From assembly GCF_002305895.1 (NCBI RefSeq), contig NZ_CP022203.1, positions 8,404,001 through 8,468,000 on the forward strand: a stretch of DNA of 64,000 nucleotides. The letters run 5' to 3'. The DNA comes from Corallococcus macrosporus DSM 14697. GTDB taxonomy: Bacteria; Myxococcota; Myxococcia; Myxococcales; Myxococcaceae. The notes under the pieces are model-generated. The model was not told where the DNA came from. It saw nothing but the letters and a program-made list of their open reading frames with translations, and searched no databases. Both the position numbers and the translations under genes were made by a program. Positions 51,324 to 60,485 of this stretch are shown one piece after another; within the stretch, counting starts at the first letter, position 1, and the number at the start of each line of letters is the position of its first letter.

Positions 51324-53180
51324 TCACTCCGCCTGGAGCGTGAAGCGCCAGGGCACCTGCGCCAGGCCGGAAGCACCGGCGAGGGTCAGCACATGAACCC
51401 CGGAGCGGTCCGCGACGAACCGTCCGCTCCGCAGGTGCGACAGCGCGCCGCCGGGCGCCAGCAGCGACACCTGGAGCGCGCCGGTCTCCAGCTCCAGCCG
51501 GTACGCCCGGCCCGCCTCCAACGCGACGGTGAACACATCCGCGTCAATGGCCGTCTGCACCACGCCCGACACCGAGGCCGGCAACGTCAAGGTGACGGCC
51601 GTTCCACTGTGGTCGCCGAAGTCATCGATGGCCAATTGCTCCAGCAGCAGGGAGAACGCGTCCGCGCCATTCAAGGGCTGGAACATCATGGTGACGGGCG
51701 CCGGGTTCCAGGCGCTGAAGAGGTGACGGCCGCTGCCCAGCTCCAGCATGCCCACCGCGCCGCGCGGGTTGAAGGACAGGTCCGCGAAGGGCGCGTAGGA
51801 CGCGAGGTAGATGCCGCGCGCCTCGGCCGGGAAGACCACGGCGTCCGTGTCCTGCGGTGTCTCGAAGATGCCCGTGACAGGCGTCCCCGGAGTGATGAGC
51901 GTCGCCGTCTGCGGCGAGTCCCCATGGTCATCCACCCCGGCGTCCACCAACGTCAGCACGAAGGAGTGCGCCCAGGGCACCCCGCCTTCCAGGAGGAGGT
52001 AATACGTCCCGGTGGCCTCCACCCGGGCCCTCAGCAGGTCCGTGTCCGTCCGGGCCACGTTCTCCCCGTTCGCGTCCACCACCTGGGCCGACCACCGCCC
52101 GGCCCCCTCCGTCCGCACGGCGTAGACGTGCCCGGCCGCGCCGGTGAAGGCGAAGACATCCACGTCCTCGCGCGACTGGAGGGTGACGGCCACGGGGACA
52201 CCGGGCGTCATGGGCGTGGCGGTCCCCAGCGTGTCGCCGTGCTCATCGGGCCCCAGGTCCTCGAAGCGGCAGGCGACGTCCACCGGGAAGTCGCCGTAAT
52301 CCGCCGCCAGCGTCACGAGCCAGTCCCGCTCGGACGTCGCCCGCAGGCTCACCGTGAGCGGCTCCCCGGACGCGCCCAGTGATTCATCCATCAACTGGCC
52401 CGTCGAGGATTGCAGCGTCAGCCGGAGGAAGGGGTTGGGCTCCGTCTGCTCGCAGATGAAGCGGTAGCCATGCCCCACCCGCGAGCGGAAGGCGAACATG
52501 TCCGCGTCGAAGGGCGAGGAGAGCCGCACGGGAAACGAGGCGCTGGCGCCAGCCTCCAGGACGGTGGCGTCCTCCGACGTCGCCCCGTGGTCGTCCACGC
52601 CCAGCGCCACCAGCTCGTACGTGTAGCGCCCGTGTGAGCGCGCGCTGGAGACCTCGAAGTACCAGGTGCCCGCGGAGAGCGTGGGGAACCACGACACCGC
52701 CGCCCCCTCCACGGTGCCAGGCATGTCGTGCGCAGCGCCCCCCACGTCCAGCAAACGCACCCGGCAATCCACCAGGGTCAGCCGCGTGCAGGAGAAGCGG
52801 TACATGCCTCCTGTCTCCACGGCGACGGCGAACAAGTCCGTGTCGCGCATGTCCTCGCGCTGGCCCTCGTCGATGCGGCCCTCGCGAGGCGACATGGGGA
52901 GCGTCAGCACCGTCGCGCGGTCGGGCGAGCCGCCATGGTCATCCGGCTGCTTGAAGGCGGCGACCGCGCACGCCACGTCCGCGGCCCGCTCCCACGGCCC
53001 ACAACGGCACATGGGCTGCCCCGCGTTGGAGAAGCAGGTCCCCGCGGTGCACTGCAGTCCCGCGCAGGCCACCGCGTCCCCGGGAATCTCCACGGTGCCG
53101 CACGAGGACACGCCCAGGAAGAGGAACAGGGCCAGCGGGAGCGGCCTCGCGGCCCGGGTGGAACGCCGTGCCTGGCCCAT
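51324..53180 (-). CDS. Lipoprotein with EGF-like start and five PPC-type repeats
   Basis: 618 residues from the ATG at 53180. RPLPLALFLFLGVSSC is the lipobox. Residues 35-60 have an EGF-like Cys cluster (CAGLQCTAGTCFSNAGQPMC). Then come five repeats of about 110 residues, each beginning with a DDHG-type motif (DDHGGSPDRATVLT, DDHGATSEDATVLE, DEHGDTLGTATPMT, DDHGDSPQTATLIT, DDFGDHSGTAVTLT) followed by a D-x-D-x-F-A/V strand, as in bacterial pre-peptidase C-terminal domains. Probably a surface carbohydrate- or matrix-binding protein. Confidence 0.88.
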   Translation of the reverse strand: MGQARRSTRAARPLPLALFLFLGVSSCGTVEIPGDAVACAGLQCTAGTCFSNAGQPMCRCGPWERAADVACAVAAFKQPDDHGGSPDRATVLTLPMSPREGRIDEGQREDMRDTDLFAVAVETGGMYRFSCTRLTLVDCRVRLLDVGGAAHDMPGTVEGAAVSWFPTLSAGTWYFEVSSARSHGRYTYELVALGVDDHGATSEDATVLEAGASASFPVRLSSPFDADMFAFRSRVGHGYRFICEQTEPNPFLRLTLQSSTGQLMDESLGASGEPLTVSLRATSERDWLVTLAADYGDFPVDVACRFEDLGPDEHGDTLGTATPMTPGVPVAVTLQSREDVDVFAFTGAAGHVYAVRTEGAGRWSAQVVDANGENVARTDTDLLRARVEATGTYYLLLEGGVPWAHSFVLTLVDAGVDDHGDSPQTATLITPGTPVTGIFETPQDTDAVVFPAEARGIYLASYAPFADLSFNPRGAVGMLELGSGRHLFSAWNPAPVTMMFQPLNGADAFSLLLEQLAIDDFGDHSGTAVTLTLPASVSGVVQTAIDADVFTVALEAGRAYRLELETGALQVSLLAPGGALSHLRSGRFVADRSGVHVLTLAGASGLAQVPWRFTLQAE

Positions 53181-53359
53181 GACGCTCCACCCTCCCATTC
53201 AAACCACCCGGTGCTTCCATTCCATGCCGAGAGCATAGAACAGGAAGCTGGCGCTCAGGATGCGCAAGGCGAGCACCCGAGAGCGTCGGACGCTGGACAA
53301 CCCACCTGCGCCGCCGGGCCGTCGGGCGACGCGGCGCGTGGGTGTAGGGTGCCGCGTCA

Positions 53360-54421
53360 ATGGTCATCAGCCTGCCGCACGAAAGTGCGCCTGCGGTGCC
53401 TGTCGGGGGGGCCGCGCACTTCAGCCTCTCCAGCAGCGCGCGGGTGCTGGGAACTCTCCACCTGGGTCCGGGAGCGAACATCGCGCAAGGCGCGGTGGTG
53501 CGCTCGCATGACGGCGCCGTGCGGTTGGGCGCCGGCTCGGCCGTGATGGAGAACGGGGTCATCATCGGACTGCCACAGCATCCCGTCACGGTGGGAGAGA
53601 GGACCTTCCTCGACCACCGCAGCCTGGTGCTGGGCGCGGAGGTCGGCGCGCTCTGCGACGTGGGGGGCGGCTCCATCCTCATGCCGGGCGCGCGCATCGG
53701 CACGCGCTGCCTGCTGGGGGAAGGAACGCTCATCCCCGCGGGCACCGTGGTGCCAGACGACTCCGTCGTCGTGGGCCGCCCCGGCCGCATTCTCCGCCGA
53801 ACCACCGCGGATGACGTGGAACGGCTCCGGAAGCGGCGCGGCGGAAGCCTCGACCTGCCGGGCCAGCCACTCACCGCTTTCTCCGCGAGAGATCGCGCAG
53901 AGGACGCTCCCATGGGACAGCTCTATACGTTTCGCGACAAGCACCCACTGGTGCACCCCACCGCCACCCTCTTCTCCTCGGCCGAGGTGACGGGGGACGT
54001 CATCATCGGCCCGGGCTGCGTCATTGGCCCCGGGGTCAAGATTCTGGGAGACGGGAATGGCCCGGTGCGCATCGGCGCGGGCGTGCAGGTGCTGGCCAAC
54101 ACCGTGCTGCACCGGTTGTCGGACCACGCGCTGACGCTGGAGGACGGCGTCATCATCGGCCCGGGCTGTACGGTGCATGGCAGCCACGTGGGCGCGAACA
54201 CCGTGGTGGAGCCGGGCGCCATCCTCTGTGACGGGACGCGGTTGGGGCGCGGCAGCTTCGTGGGCGCGGGCAGCCTGGTGAAGCAGGGCAGCGCCTTCGC
54301 GGACGGCGCGCACGTGGAGGGCTTCCCCGCGACGCAGACCGGCACGCTGGCGTCACTGCCGCCGGTCCCCCGCTGGGCGCTGCGGCCCGAGGACCTGCCG
54401 GGCCTGCGGCGCATCGGCTGA
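53360..54421 (+). CDS. Double left-handed beta-helix hexapeptide protein
   Basis: 353 residues. Two hexapeptide-repeat domains in tandem: residues 15-150 (TLHLGPGANIAQGAVVRSHD, GVIIGLPQHPVTVGERTFLD, GARIGTRCLLGEGTLIPAGT) and residues 195-330 (EVTGDVIIGPGCVIGPGVKI, DGVIIGPGCTVHGSHVGANT). Both look like gamma-carbonic-anhydrase or acyltransferase folds. Possible metal-ligand histidines (HDGAVRLG, LDHRSLVLG, VHGSHVGAN) are present. Cytoplasmic. Function (carbonic anhydrase-like or scaffold) not certain. Confidence 0.88.
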   Translation: MVISLPHESAPAVPVGGAAHFSLSSSARVLGTLHLGPGANIAQGAVVRSHDGAVRLGAGSAVMENGVIIGLPQHPVTVGERTFLDHRSLVLGAEVGALCDVGGGSILMPGARIGTRCLLGEGTLIPAGTVVPDDSVVVGRPGRILRRTTADDVERLRKRRGGSLDLPGQPLTAFSARDRAEDAPMGQLYTFRDKHPLVHPTATLFSSAEVTGDVIIGPGCVIGPGVKILGDGNGPVRIGAGVQVLANTVLHRLSDHALTLEDGVIIGPGCTVHGSHVGANTVVEPGAILCDGTRLGRGSFVGAGSLVKQGSAFADGAHVEGFPATQTGTLASLPPVPRWALRPEDLPGLRRIG

Positions 54422-54434
54422 CGCGCGCGGCCCG

Positions 54435-54854
54435 CTACCGCTGCTTCTCCGCCTGCCGGAGGGCCGCGCTCAACGTCCCCATGGCATGGAACGCCAGTCC
54501 CATGCCCCAGCCGATGGCGGGGTACTGCACCCACCAGGCCGGCCCCGAGGCCAGGTCGATGAGGGTGAGACCGCCGATGACGATGGTGTAGCTCGTCGCG
54601 TGTGACACGAGGCCCAGGTAGGCCCTGCGCATGCGGCGCTTCGCCTTGTCGCGCCCCGCGCGCGCGGCAATCACGCTCTCCACGGCGGACTCGCTCACGC
54701 CCATCTCCCGGGCCATGGCGAGCAGGTCCTCACGCGTGAGCGCGCGGTCCACGTCCTTGCCGGCCAGCGCGCGGGTCGTGGCCTCCCGGATGATTTCCGC
54801 GGCCTCGTCCTGGGAGAAGCTTGGAGGTGCGCTGCGCTGCCGTGTGTCCGCCAT
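54435..54854 (-). CDS. 2TM-domain protein
   Basis: 139 residues. Residues 12-65 form a charged helical domain with SQDEAAEIIREATTRALAGK and TREDLLAMAREMGVSESAVE; residues 80-130 are two membrane helices of the 2TM type (YLGLVSHATSYTIVIGGLTL, WVQYPAIGWGMGLAFHAMG). Such 2TM domains occur in histidine kinases and regulators; here it stands alone. Convergent with the hexapeptide gene. Confidence 0.82.
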   Translation of the reverse strand: MADTRQRSAPPSFSQDEAAEIIREATTRALAGKDVDRALTREDLLAMAREMGVSESAVESVIAARAGRDKAKRRMRRAYLGLVSHATSYTIVIGGLTLIDLASGPAWWVQYPAIGWGMGLAFHAMGTLSAALRQAEKQR

Positions 54855-55110
54855 GGGACGCGGACGCTAGCGCGGTGACTCCGCCACGAAAAGAGCAGGG
54901 CGCCCGCCGGCTCCAGTCTCGCTGACGTCTCACCACACGCGGGGCGCGCACGCCGTACGGCGGCACCCACGCGCTCCGTGAGCGACGCGCCGGGACGCGG
55001 CGCGCATCCCGGGGCCGTAATGAAGGGGGGTTGAATGACTCCCGGAGCCTCCCGTCAGAAGGAGCAAGACGACGAAGCAGGGCCCCAGCGGCCAGCAACG
55101 GGAGGCAGTC

Positions 55111-55665
55111 ATGCGTGGGAAGATGATGCGGGTGCTCGTGGTCATCGCGATGTCCGTCGGAAGCCCGGTCCTCGCGCAGAGCGTGCATGGCGCCTCCGGA
55201 ATCCAGGCGCCCGGCGGCGTCGCGGCATGGGCACCGGGCGGCAGCGTGGATTCCTCCCGTCAGCGCGCGGAGCACGAGCGGCTGGCGCGCGAGCACCAGG
55301 CCCGGCTGGAGCGGGAACGGCAGGAGCGGGAGCGCCAGGCTCGCATCGAACGCGAGCGTCAGGAGCGCCTGGAGCGGGAGCGGCAGGCCCGCATCGAACG
55401 CGAGCGCCAGGAGCGGGAACGACAGGCTCGCATCGAACGCGAGCGCCAGGAGCGGGAACGGCAGGCTCGCCTCGAACGCGAGCGCCTGGAGCGGGAGCGC
55501 ATCGCCCGCCTCGAACGCGAGCGTCAGGAGCGCTTGGAGCGGGAACGGCAGGCCCGCCTCGAACGCGAGCGTCAGGAGCGGGAACGGCAGGCTCGCATCG
55601 AACGCGAGCGCCAGGAGCGCGAGCGTTGGAACCGCGACCACCCCATGCGCGGGCGGCGGGGCTGA
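55111..55665 (+). CDS. Secreted Arg/Glu/Gln-rich single-helix protein
   Basis: 184 residues from the ATG at 55111 behind GGGAGG. MRVLVVIAMSVGSPVLAQ is a signal peptide. Residues 45-170 are continuous RERQERERQARIERERQER-type repeats with alternating charges i/i+4, predicted to form one long isolated alpha-helix. The tail is RDHPMRGRRG. The repeated GCGGGAGCGCCAGG units keep several frames open, and an antisense frame across it is an artefact. Likely periplasmic rod or spacer. Confidence 0.8.
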   Translation: MRGKMMRVLVVIAMSVGSPVLAQSVHGASGIQAPGGVAAWAPGGSVDSSRQRAEHERLAREHQARLERERQERERQARIERERQERLERERQARIERERQERERQARIERERQERERQARLERERLERERIARLERERQERLERERQARLERERQERERQARIERERQERERWNRDHPMRGRRG

Positions 55666-56184
55666 GCTGGCGCGCGACAGCGACGCGGAAGGCCTCCCTT
55701 CCGCGCTCGCCGCTCAGCGTCGAACCTGATAGCGGCGTGCGGATGAAGCGAACAGGCGGAGGCTGTTGAGTGAAGGTGCCGCCGCTTCATTGAGCCTGGC
55801 CAGCGAGTCATCCGAGAGGCGCTGGCCGCGCACACGTGCCGAGCGCGCATCGACGTCAGTGAATCACGGGCGCCATGAGGCGGGCCGGGGCGCACTTGAG
55901 GAGCTCGCTGTTCGGAAATGTCGGGAGATTTCGCGGCGCAAAACCCCCGACATTCCCAAACAGCGAGCTCCGGGACCGGCTCCGCCCCCCCCCGGCGAGA
56001 GGGCCCCGTTGGGGCGACACCGCGGAGGGGGCGCCCACTGCGACGGATCCTTCGCTCAGCGCATCCGAGCCGCGCGATGAGTCAAGCGCGCCGGCCCGCC
56101 AGTGATGGCTTCCGTGCGCCGCACTGCCCCCGGGGGTCGTTCCGCGTCGAAAGGGCCCGACAGAATAATGAGGCGCCCACGCAC
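55666..56184. other. 519-bp gene-free region containing repeat copy 3
   Basis: No gene-like frame. It contains the third palindromic element, and at 55743 the motif ATGAAGCGAACAGGCGGAGG shared with 29426. Confidence 0.65.
55869..56076 (+). repeat. Dispersed palindromic element, copy 3
   Basis: 25-bp arms (55901-55925 and 55946-55970; two mismatches; core GCTGTTCGGAAATGTCGGG) around a 20-base loop. The left flank GGCGCCATGAGGCG (55869-55882) is identical to copy 1; the right flank GCGCATCCGAGCCGCGCG (56059-56076) differs by one or two bases from the others. Unlike copies 1 and 2 it lies between genes that face the same way. Confidence 0.87.
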
Positions 56185-57618
56185 ATGGTGAGGACGATGC
56201 CTCCACCCGACGCCGCGACTCCCGGGAGCACCCACCGGCAGCCCGCCACCGAGCCTCCTGTCGGTCATTCCCTGGCGCAGGACCACACGGTCCAGTTCTA
56301 CGAGGATGAGGCGTTCGTCATCGACATCGTCGAGGCCTTCATCACGGGTGGGCTCGAACGAGGCGACCCGCTCATCATCATTGCCCAGGCGAGCCACCGG
56401 GAGCAGCTCGTCGCGCGGCTGATGACGGCGGGCGTGGACACCGCGGCGGCCATCAGCCGCGGTCAGCTCACCCTGCTCGATGCCCGAGAGACGCTGGCGC
56501 GCTTCATGGTGGGCGGACGCCCGGACTGGGAGCGCTTCCGTCAAATCGTCGGCGCCGTCATCGAGCACACCCTGGCGGCCGCGCGCCCGGGGACCAAGGT
56601 GCGCGCCTACGGAGAGATGGTGGACGTCCTCTGCCTGGACGGGATGCCGGACGTCGCGGTGGAGCTGGAGTCGCTGTGGAATGACCTGAGCGTGCTGTAT
56701 CCCCTGTCCCTCCTGTGCACCTACGCCATCGGCCACTTCGGCCAGGCGGAGCGCGCGCGCCCCTTCATGGACGTCTGCAAGGCGCACGCGCACGTCATCC
56801 CCACCGAGCGCTACACCCGGCTCACGGCCCCGGAAGAAAAGCTGCGCGAGGTCAGCCTCCTCCAGCAGCGCGCCCAGGCGCTGGAGGCGGAGGTCCAACA
56901 GCGGCAACAGGCCGAGCGGGACCTGCGCGACGCCCTCCATCAGCGGGACGAGTTCCTGGCCCTCGCCAGCCACGAGCTCAAGACGCCCCTGACCGCGCTC
57001 CAGCTCCAGCTCCAGTCACTCCCCTCCGCGGCGGCGCGGAAGGATGGCGGTGAACGGCTGCTGGAGCGGCTGGACAAGGCCATCCGCCAAACGGAGCGGC
57101 TCGCCACGCACATCGACGGCTTGCTCGACGTCTCCCGCCTGGGGGATGGCCAGGTGCCCTTGATGTTGGAGGCGCACGACCTGTCGCGGCTCGTCCGGGA
57201 CACGGTCGCTCGCGCCATGACGTCGGCGGCCGAGGCGGACTGTCCCATCCAGTTGAGGGCGGACCTCCCTGTCGAGGGCGTGTGGGACCCGCTGCGGATT
57301 CAGCAGGTGGTGGGCAACCTCCTGGTCAACGCCTTCAAGTACGGCAGGGGCCGCCCCGTCGAGGTGCGGGTGGAGGGCGCGCCGGACCACGCGCGCATCA
57401 CGGTGCGGGACCACGGCATCGGCATTGCCGCCGAGCACCAGGAGCGCATCTTCCACCGCTTCGAGCGCGCCGTTCCGTCCAGCGCCTTTGGCGGCCTGGG
57501 CCTGGGGCTCTACGCGGCCCGGCAGGTCGTGGTGGCCCACGGCGGCATCCTCCGCGTGGAGAGCGAGCCAGGCCACGGGGCGGCCTTCATCGTCGAGCTA
57601 CCCTACCGCCCGCAGTAG
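56185..57618 (+). CDS. Orphan histidine kinase with MEDS sensor domain
   Basis: 477 residues (ATG 56185; ATG 56197 also possible). Residues 30-190 are a MEDS domain of the DcmR type: HTVQFYEDEAFVIDIVEAFI, EQLVARLMTAGVDTAAAISR, LDARETLARFMVGGRPDWER. Then a coiled coil, DHp box LALASHELKTPLTALQLQLQ (His), and ATPase with QQVVGNLLVNAFKYG (N), VRDHGIGIA (G1), IFHRFERAVP (F) and GGLGLGLYAARQVVVAHGG (G2). Cytoplasmic, no membrane segments. No adjacent response regulator. Confidence 0.93.
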   Translation: MVRTMPPPDAATPGSTHRQPATEPPVGHSLAQDHTVQFYEDEAFVIDIVEAFITGGLERGDPLIIIAQASHREQLVARLMTAGVDTAAAISRGQLTLLDARETLARFMVGGRPDWERFRQIVGAVIEHTLAAARPGTKVRAYGEMVDVLCLDGMPDVAVELESLWNDLSVLYPLSLLCTYAIGHFGQAERARPFMDVCKAHAHVIPTERYTRLTAPEEKLREVSLLQQRAQALEAEVQQRQQAERDLRDALHQRDEFLALASHELKTPLTALQLQLQSLPSAAARKDGGERLLERLDKAIRQTERLATHIDGLLDVSRLGDGQVPLMLEAHDLSRLVRDTVARAMTSAAEADCPIQLRADLPVEGVWDPLRIQQVVGNLLVNAFKYGRGRPVEVRVEGAPDHARITVRDHGIGIAAEHQERIFHRFERAVPSSAFGGLGLGLYAARQVVVAHGGILRVESEPGHGAAFIVELPYRPQ

Positions 57619-57632
57619 CGCGGCGCGCGGCC

Positions 57633-58814
57633 TCAAATCCAGAAGGCCATGTCGCGCTCGGCGTCCTCTGGCCCCGAGCCCTGACCTCCCTCGCGCAGCC
57701 AGCGGCGATACGCCTCGATGTCGGCGTGGTGCAGGTCCGCCTCCGTGCCGGAGTAGACGCCGCCGCCCGGGCCGTCCAGCAAGGCCTCGCGCTGGATGTC
57801 CATGATGACCACGTCCTGCGCGATGACCTGCCGCGTGTACCACCGCACCAACGGCCTCAGCGCGCGCCCCACCAGGGCCCCGGGGACGTCCACCGGCAGC
57901 CGGTAGCTGATGGCCGTGTAGACGAGGCTGTCCGTGGGCCCCAGCGGCGTACACTGCGAGTTGATGACGAAGCCGTGCTCGCCCCACAGGTAGTCCACGC
58001 GCGTGACGTTGGGGACGTAGAACCTGTCCGTGTGGAGCAGCGGCAGGCCGCGCGGATTGAAGAGCCGGCCCAGGCCCGTGACGGTGTCCTGCGCCTGCTT
58101 GTACGTCACCAGCACGCTGCCCGCCGTGCGCCGCACCGTGGCGGGCACCCGCTTGCTGGCGGGCCTGCGGAACCAGCCGGGGTGCACGAAGAGCGTGTGC
58201 GGGACGTCCATGAAGTTCTCGACGAGGTTCGTCACCCCGTTCGGGAAGCGCGTCACCATGAAGTAGACGTTCCAGCCCGCCTGGCCCCAGTACGGCACGC
58301 GGAACGGCGCGGCCCGCGCGGGCGCGGCGCCCCCCAGGTAGACGAAGACGAGGCCGTCCTGCTCCACGGTGGGGAAGCGCGTCAGCCGGCCCAGCGCGCA
58401 GGGCTCGGCCGCCAGCCCCTCGCGCGCGCAGCCCTCCGCGTCGAGCAGCTCGCTCCGCTGCGAGGGCCCCAATGACGGGACCTCCACCACGGCGCCCGAC
58501 GCGTCGTAGACCCAGCCGTGATACGGGCAGCCGATGCGCCCACCGAAGACCGCGCCCCGGGACAGGCGCGCGTTGCGGTGCAGGCACCGGTCCCTGAGCG
58601 CGGCGGGCCGCCCGTGCGCGTCACGGAAGAGGACCACCCCCGTGCCGAAGAGGGTCCGCGCCAGCGGCTGGCCTGGCTTCAGCTCGGTGGAGAGACACGC
58701 GACGTACCAGAAGTCCTTCAGCGCGCCGCACCGCGCGAGGTCGGCTTCAGCCTCCAGGTCCACGTTGGGGACAGGCGAGGTGTCGCGCGAATGCAGGCGC
58801 GGGGGCGGTCTCAT
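57633..58814 (-). CDS. Rieske-type non-heme iron oxygenase
   Basis: 393 residues. The Rieske 2Fe-2S site is C-x-H-x16-18-C-x2-H: DRCLHRNARLSRG and RIGCPYHGWVYD (about residues 73-98). The C-terminal domain has the mononuclear iron helix NLVENFMDVPHTLFVHPGWF (two His). It hydroxylates or demethylates a small aromatic, steroid-like or alkaloid substrate with O2; the family here resembles ketosteroid 9-alpha-hydroxylase/vanillate demethylase types. ATGA overlap with the GH3 gene. Last gene of the four-gene operon. Confidence 0.93.
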   Translation of the reverse strand: MRPPPRLHSRDTSPVPNVDLEAEADLARCGALKDFWYVACLSTELKPGQPLARTLFGTGVVLFRDAHGRPAALRDRCLHRNARLSRGAVFGGRIGCPYHGWVYDASGAVVEVPSLGPSQRSELLDAEGCAREGLAAEPCALGRLTRFPTVEQDGLVFVYLGGAAPARAAPFRVPYWGQAGWNVYFMVTRFPNGVTNLVENFMDVPHTLFVHPGWFRRPASKRVPATVRRTAGSVLVTYKQAQDTVTGLGRLFNPRGLPLLHTDRFYVPNVTRVDYLWGEHGFVINSQCTPLGPTDSLVYTAISYRLPVDVPGALVGRALRPLVRWYTRQVIAQDVVIMDIQREALLDGPGGGVYSGTEADLHHADIEAYRRWLREGGQGSGPEDAERDMAFWI

Positions 58815-60475
58815 GGGGTGACTCCGGAGAAATGGTCCGACCAGCCCGTCAGGCGGTGCAGGTCCGCGGGCTTGATGTCGCCCGCGCGCTGCCCCAGCGC
58901 GATGCAGCGGGCCTCGTAGCGGCGAGCCCCCTCCTCCACGCGCACGGCACGCACCGGGCCGAGCTGCCCCAGGGCCCGCGCGTAGCCGTAGTGATGTCCC
59001 TCACGGAGGGCGCGCTCCACCGCGTCCGCCGCTTCCGCGAGCCGCGCCTCGGAGGCGTCCGTCTCCAGGAACAGGACGTAGGAAGGCGCGGGGCTCCACT
59101 CGGGCGCCAGCATGGAGAAGCCAGGGCGCGTGCCGCCGAAGAGGTCCGGGAGGACGGCGTTGAGCACCGCGCTCACGCGCGTGGCGGCGAGCTTCTCCCC
59201 CACGAGGTCAGAGACGGCGTCCGCGCGGCCCACGAAGCGCAGGCAGGGGGTGGCGTGCTGGAAGCCCTCCACGCGGACCAGGTCGCCCAGGCGGTAGCGC
59301 AGCAGGCCGCCCGAGGTGGACAGCAGCACCAGGTACGTGCGGCCCTGCTCCAGCTCATGCGCCAGGCGTGGCCGCGCATCGGGCGCCTCGCTGTCGATGA
59401 ACTCATAGAAGTGGCTGCGCACCGCGAGCACGGGCGCGGGCGCATCGAAGAGGGGCACGGTGACGACGCCTTCCGTCGCCAGCAGGCCCTTGCCCTGGAC
59501 CTCCACGCCGGGGAAGCGGCGGCACGCGGCGGGCAGCGCCTGGGCCGCCTGGGCGTCCGTCCACATGCTCAGGAGCGACAACCGGGGCCACAGCGCCCGG
59601 GCGCTCCAATCGCCGTGGAGGACGGCTCGCAGCAGCGAGGCGCGCTCGGGATGCGGAGAGAAGCGCATCCGGGCCAGCACCGTCCGCTGGGCAGCGACCG
59701 CGTCCGTGGAGCCCGTCTCCGGAGGCCGGCAGCGCCCTTGAGCCAGGTCGTCCGCCAGCCGCTCACCGTGCCGCTCCAGCGCGGCCATGAGCAAGGTGAG
59801 GAAGCTCGGGTTCCACACGCTGAGGAGCGTCAGGTCCTCGCGGGCGACGAGGTGCCAGAGCGTCACGTAGCGGCACGACTCCACGTCCGGCAGCGCGCCC
59901 ACCTCACCGGGCACGGCGAAGATGCGCGACAACAACGGGCGCAAGAGACGCGAGAAGTAGGCGCTGTCCTCCGCGCTGCCCACGGGGATGCCGCCCGCCG
60001 TGCGCGCCTGCTTCCGCGCCAGGGGGGAGATGGACCAGTAACTGGCGCCCTCGCGCAGCGCGGGACGGCGGTGGAGCAGTTCGAAGAGCATGGGGGCCAG
60101 GGCGCGCTGGAACTCGGACAGCAGGCCTCGCGTCATGGGCACCCGCTTGCTGGCCCCGGACGAGCCGCCGGAGAGCTCGAAGCGCAGCACCGGCTCACGC
60201 GTGAGCACGCGGGCCTGCCCTGCCGCGATGCGCTCCACGTCGGGCGTCAGCGCGTCCGGTGTCACCCACTGCACCGCGTCCTGGAAGTCTCGCGCGCTCC
60301 GGACGCGGCGGAAGCCAGGGATGCGCTCCGCCTGGAGACTGCCCGCGACGGACTGGAGCACCCGCGCCAGGCACGCCGCCTGCGCGGCCTCGGGCTGGCG
60401 CAAGGCGCGGTGGAAGCGCAGCGCGGAGGGCGCGAGCACGGCCCGCAGGCCGCTCAGTGGCAGGGAGGGAGCCAT
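58811..60475 (-). CDS. GH3 auxin-responsive-promoter family protein (acyl adenylase type)
   Basis: 554 residues from the ATG at 60475 with GAGG about 10 bases upstream. The adenylate-forming GH3 core: LRFELSGGSSGASKRVPMTR (P-loop-like), VESCRYVTLWHLVAREDLTL, LVLLSTSGGLLRYRLGDLVR, and LRFVGRADAVSDLVGEKLAA. Plant GH3 enzymes adenylate carboxylic acids (auxin, jasmonate) and join them to amino acids; bacterial members have unknown substrates. Its partners here suggest an acyl or aryl amide product. Confidence 0.9.
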   Translation of the reverse strand: MAPSLPLSGLRAVLAPSALRFHRALRQPEAAQAACLARVLQSVAGSLQAERIPGFRRVRSARDFQDAVQWVTPDALTPDVERIAAGQARVLTREPVLRFELSGGSSGASKRVPMTRGLLSEFQRALAPMLFELLHRRPALREGASYWSISPLARKQARTAGGIPVGSAEDSAYFSRLLRPLLSRIFAVPGEVGALPDVESCRYVTLWHLVAREDLTLLSVWNPSFLTLLMAALERHGERLADDLAQGRCRPPETGSTDAVAAQRTVLARMRFSPHPERASLLRAVLHGDWSARALWPRLSLLSMWTDAQAAQALPAACRRFPGVEVQGKGLLATEGVVTVPLFDAPAPVLAVRSHFYEFIDSEAPDARPRLAHELEQGRTYLVLLSTSGGLLRYRLGDLVRVEGFQHATPCLRFVGRADAVSDLVGEKLAATRVSAVLNAVLPDLFGGTRPGFSMLAPEWSPAPSYVLFLETDASEARLAEAADAVERALREGHHYGYARALGQLGPVRAVRVEEGARRYEARCIALGQRAGDIKPADLHRLTGWSDHFSGVTP

Positions 60476-60485
60476 CACGCCGGCC

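Noticed and set aside
54730-55641. A 303-residue Phe/Leu-rich repeat protein on the minus strand across the Arg/Glu gene
   Set aside because: It is the complement of the RERQE repeats, lacks a ribosome site, and extends over the 2TM protein gene.
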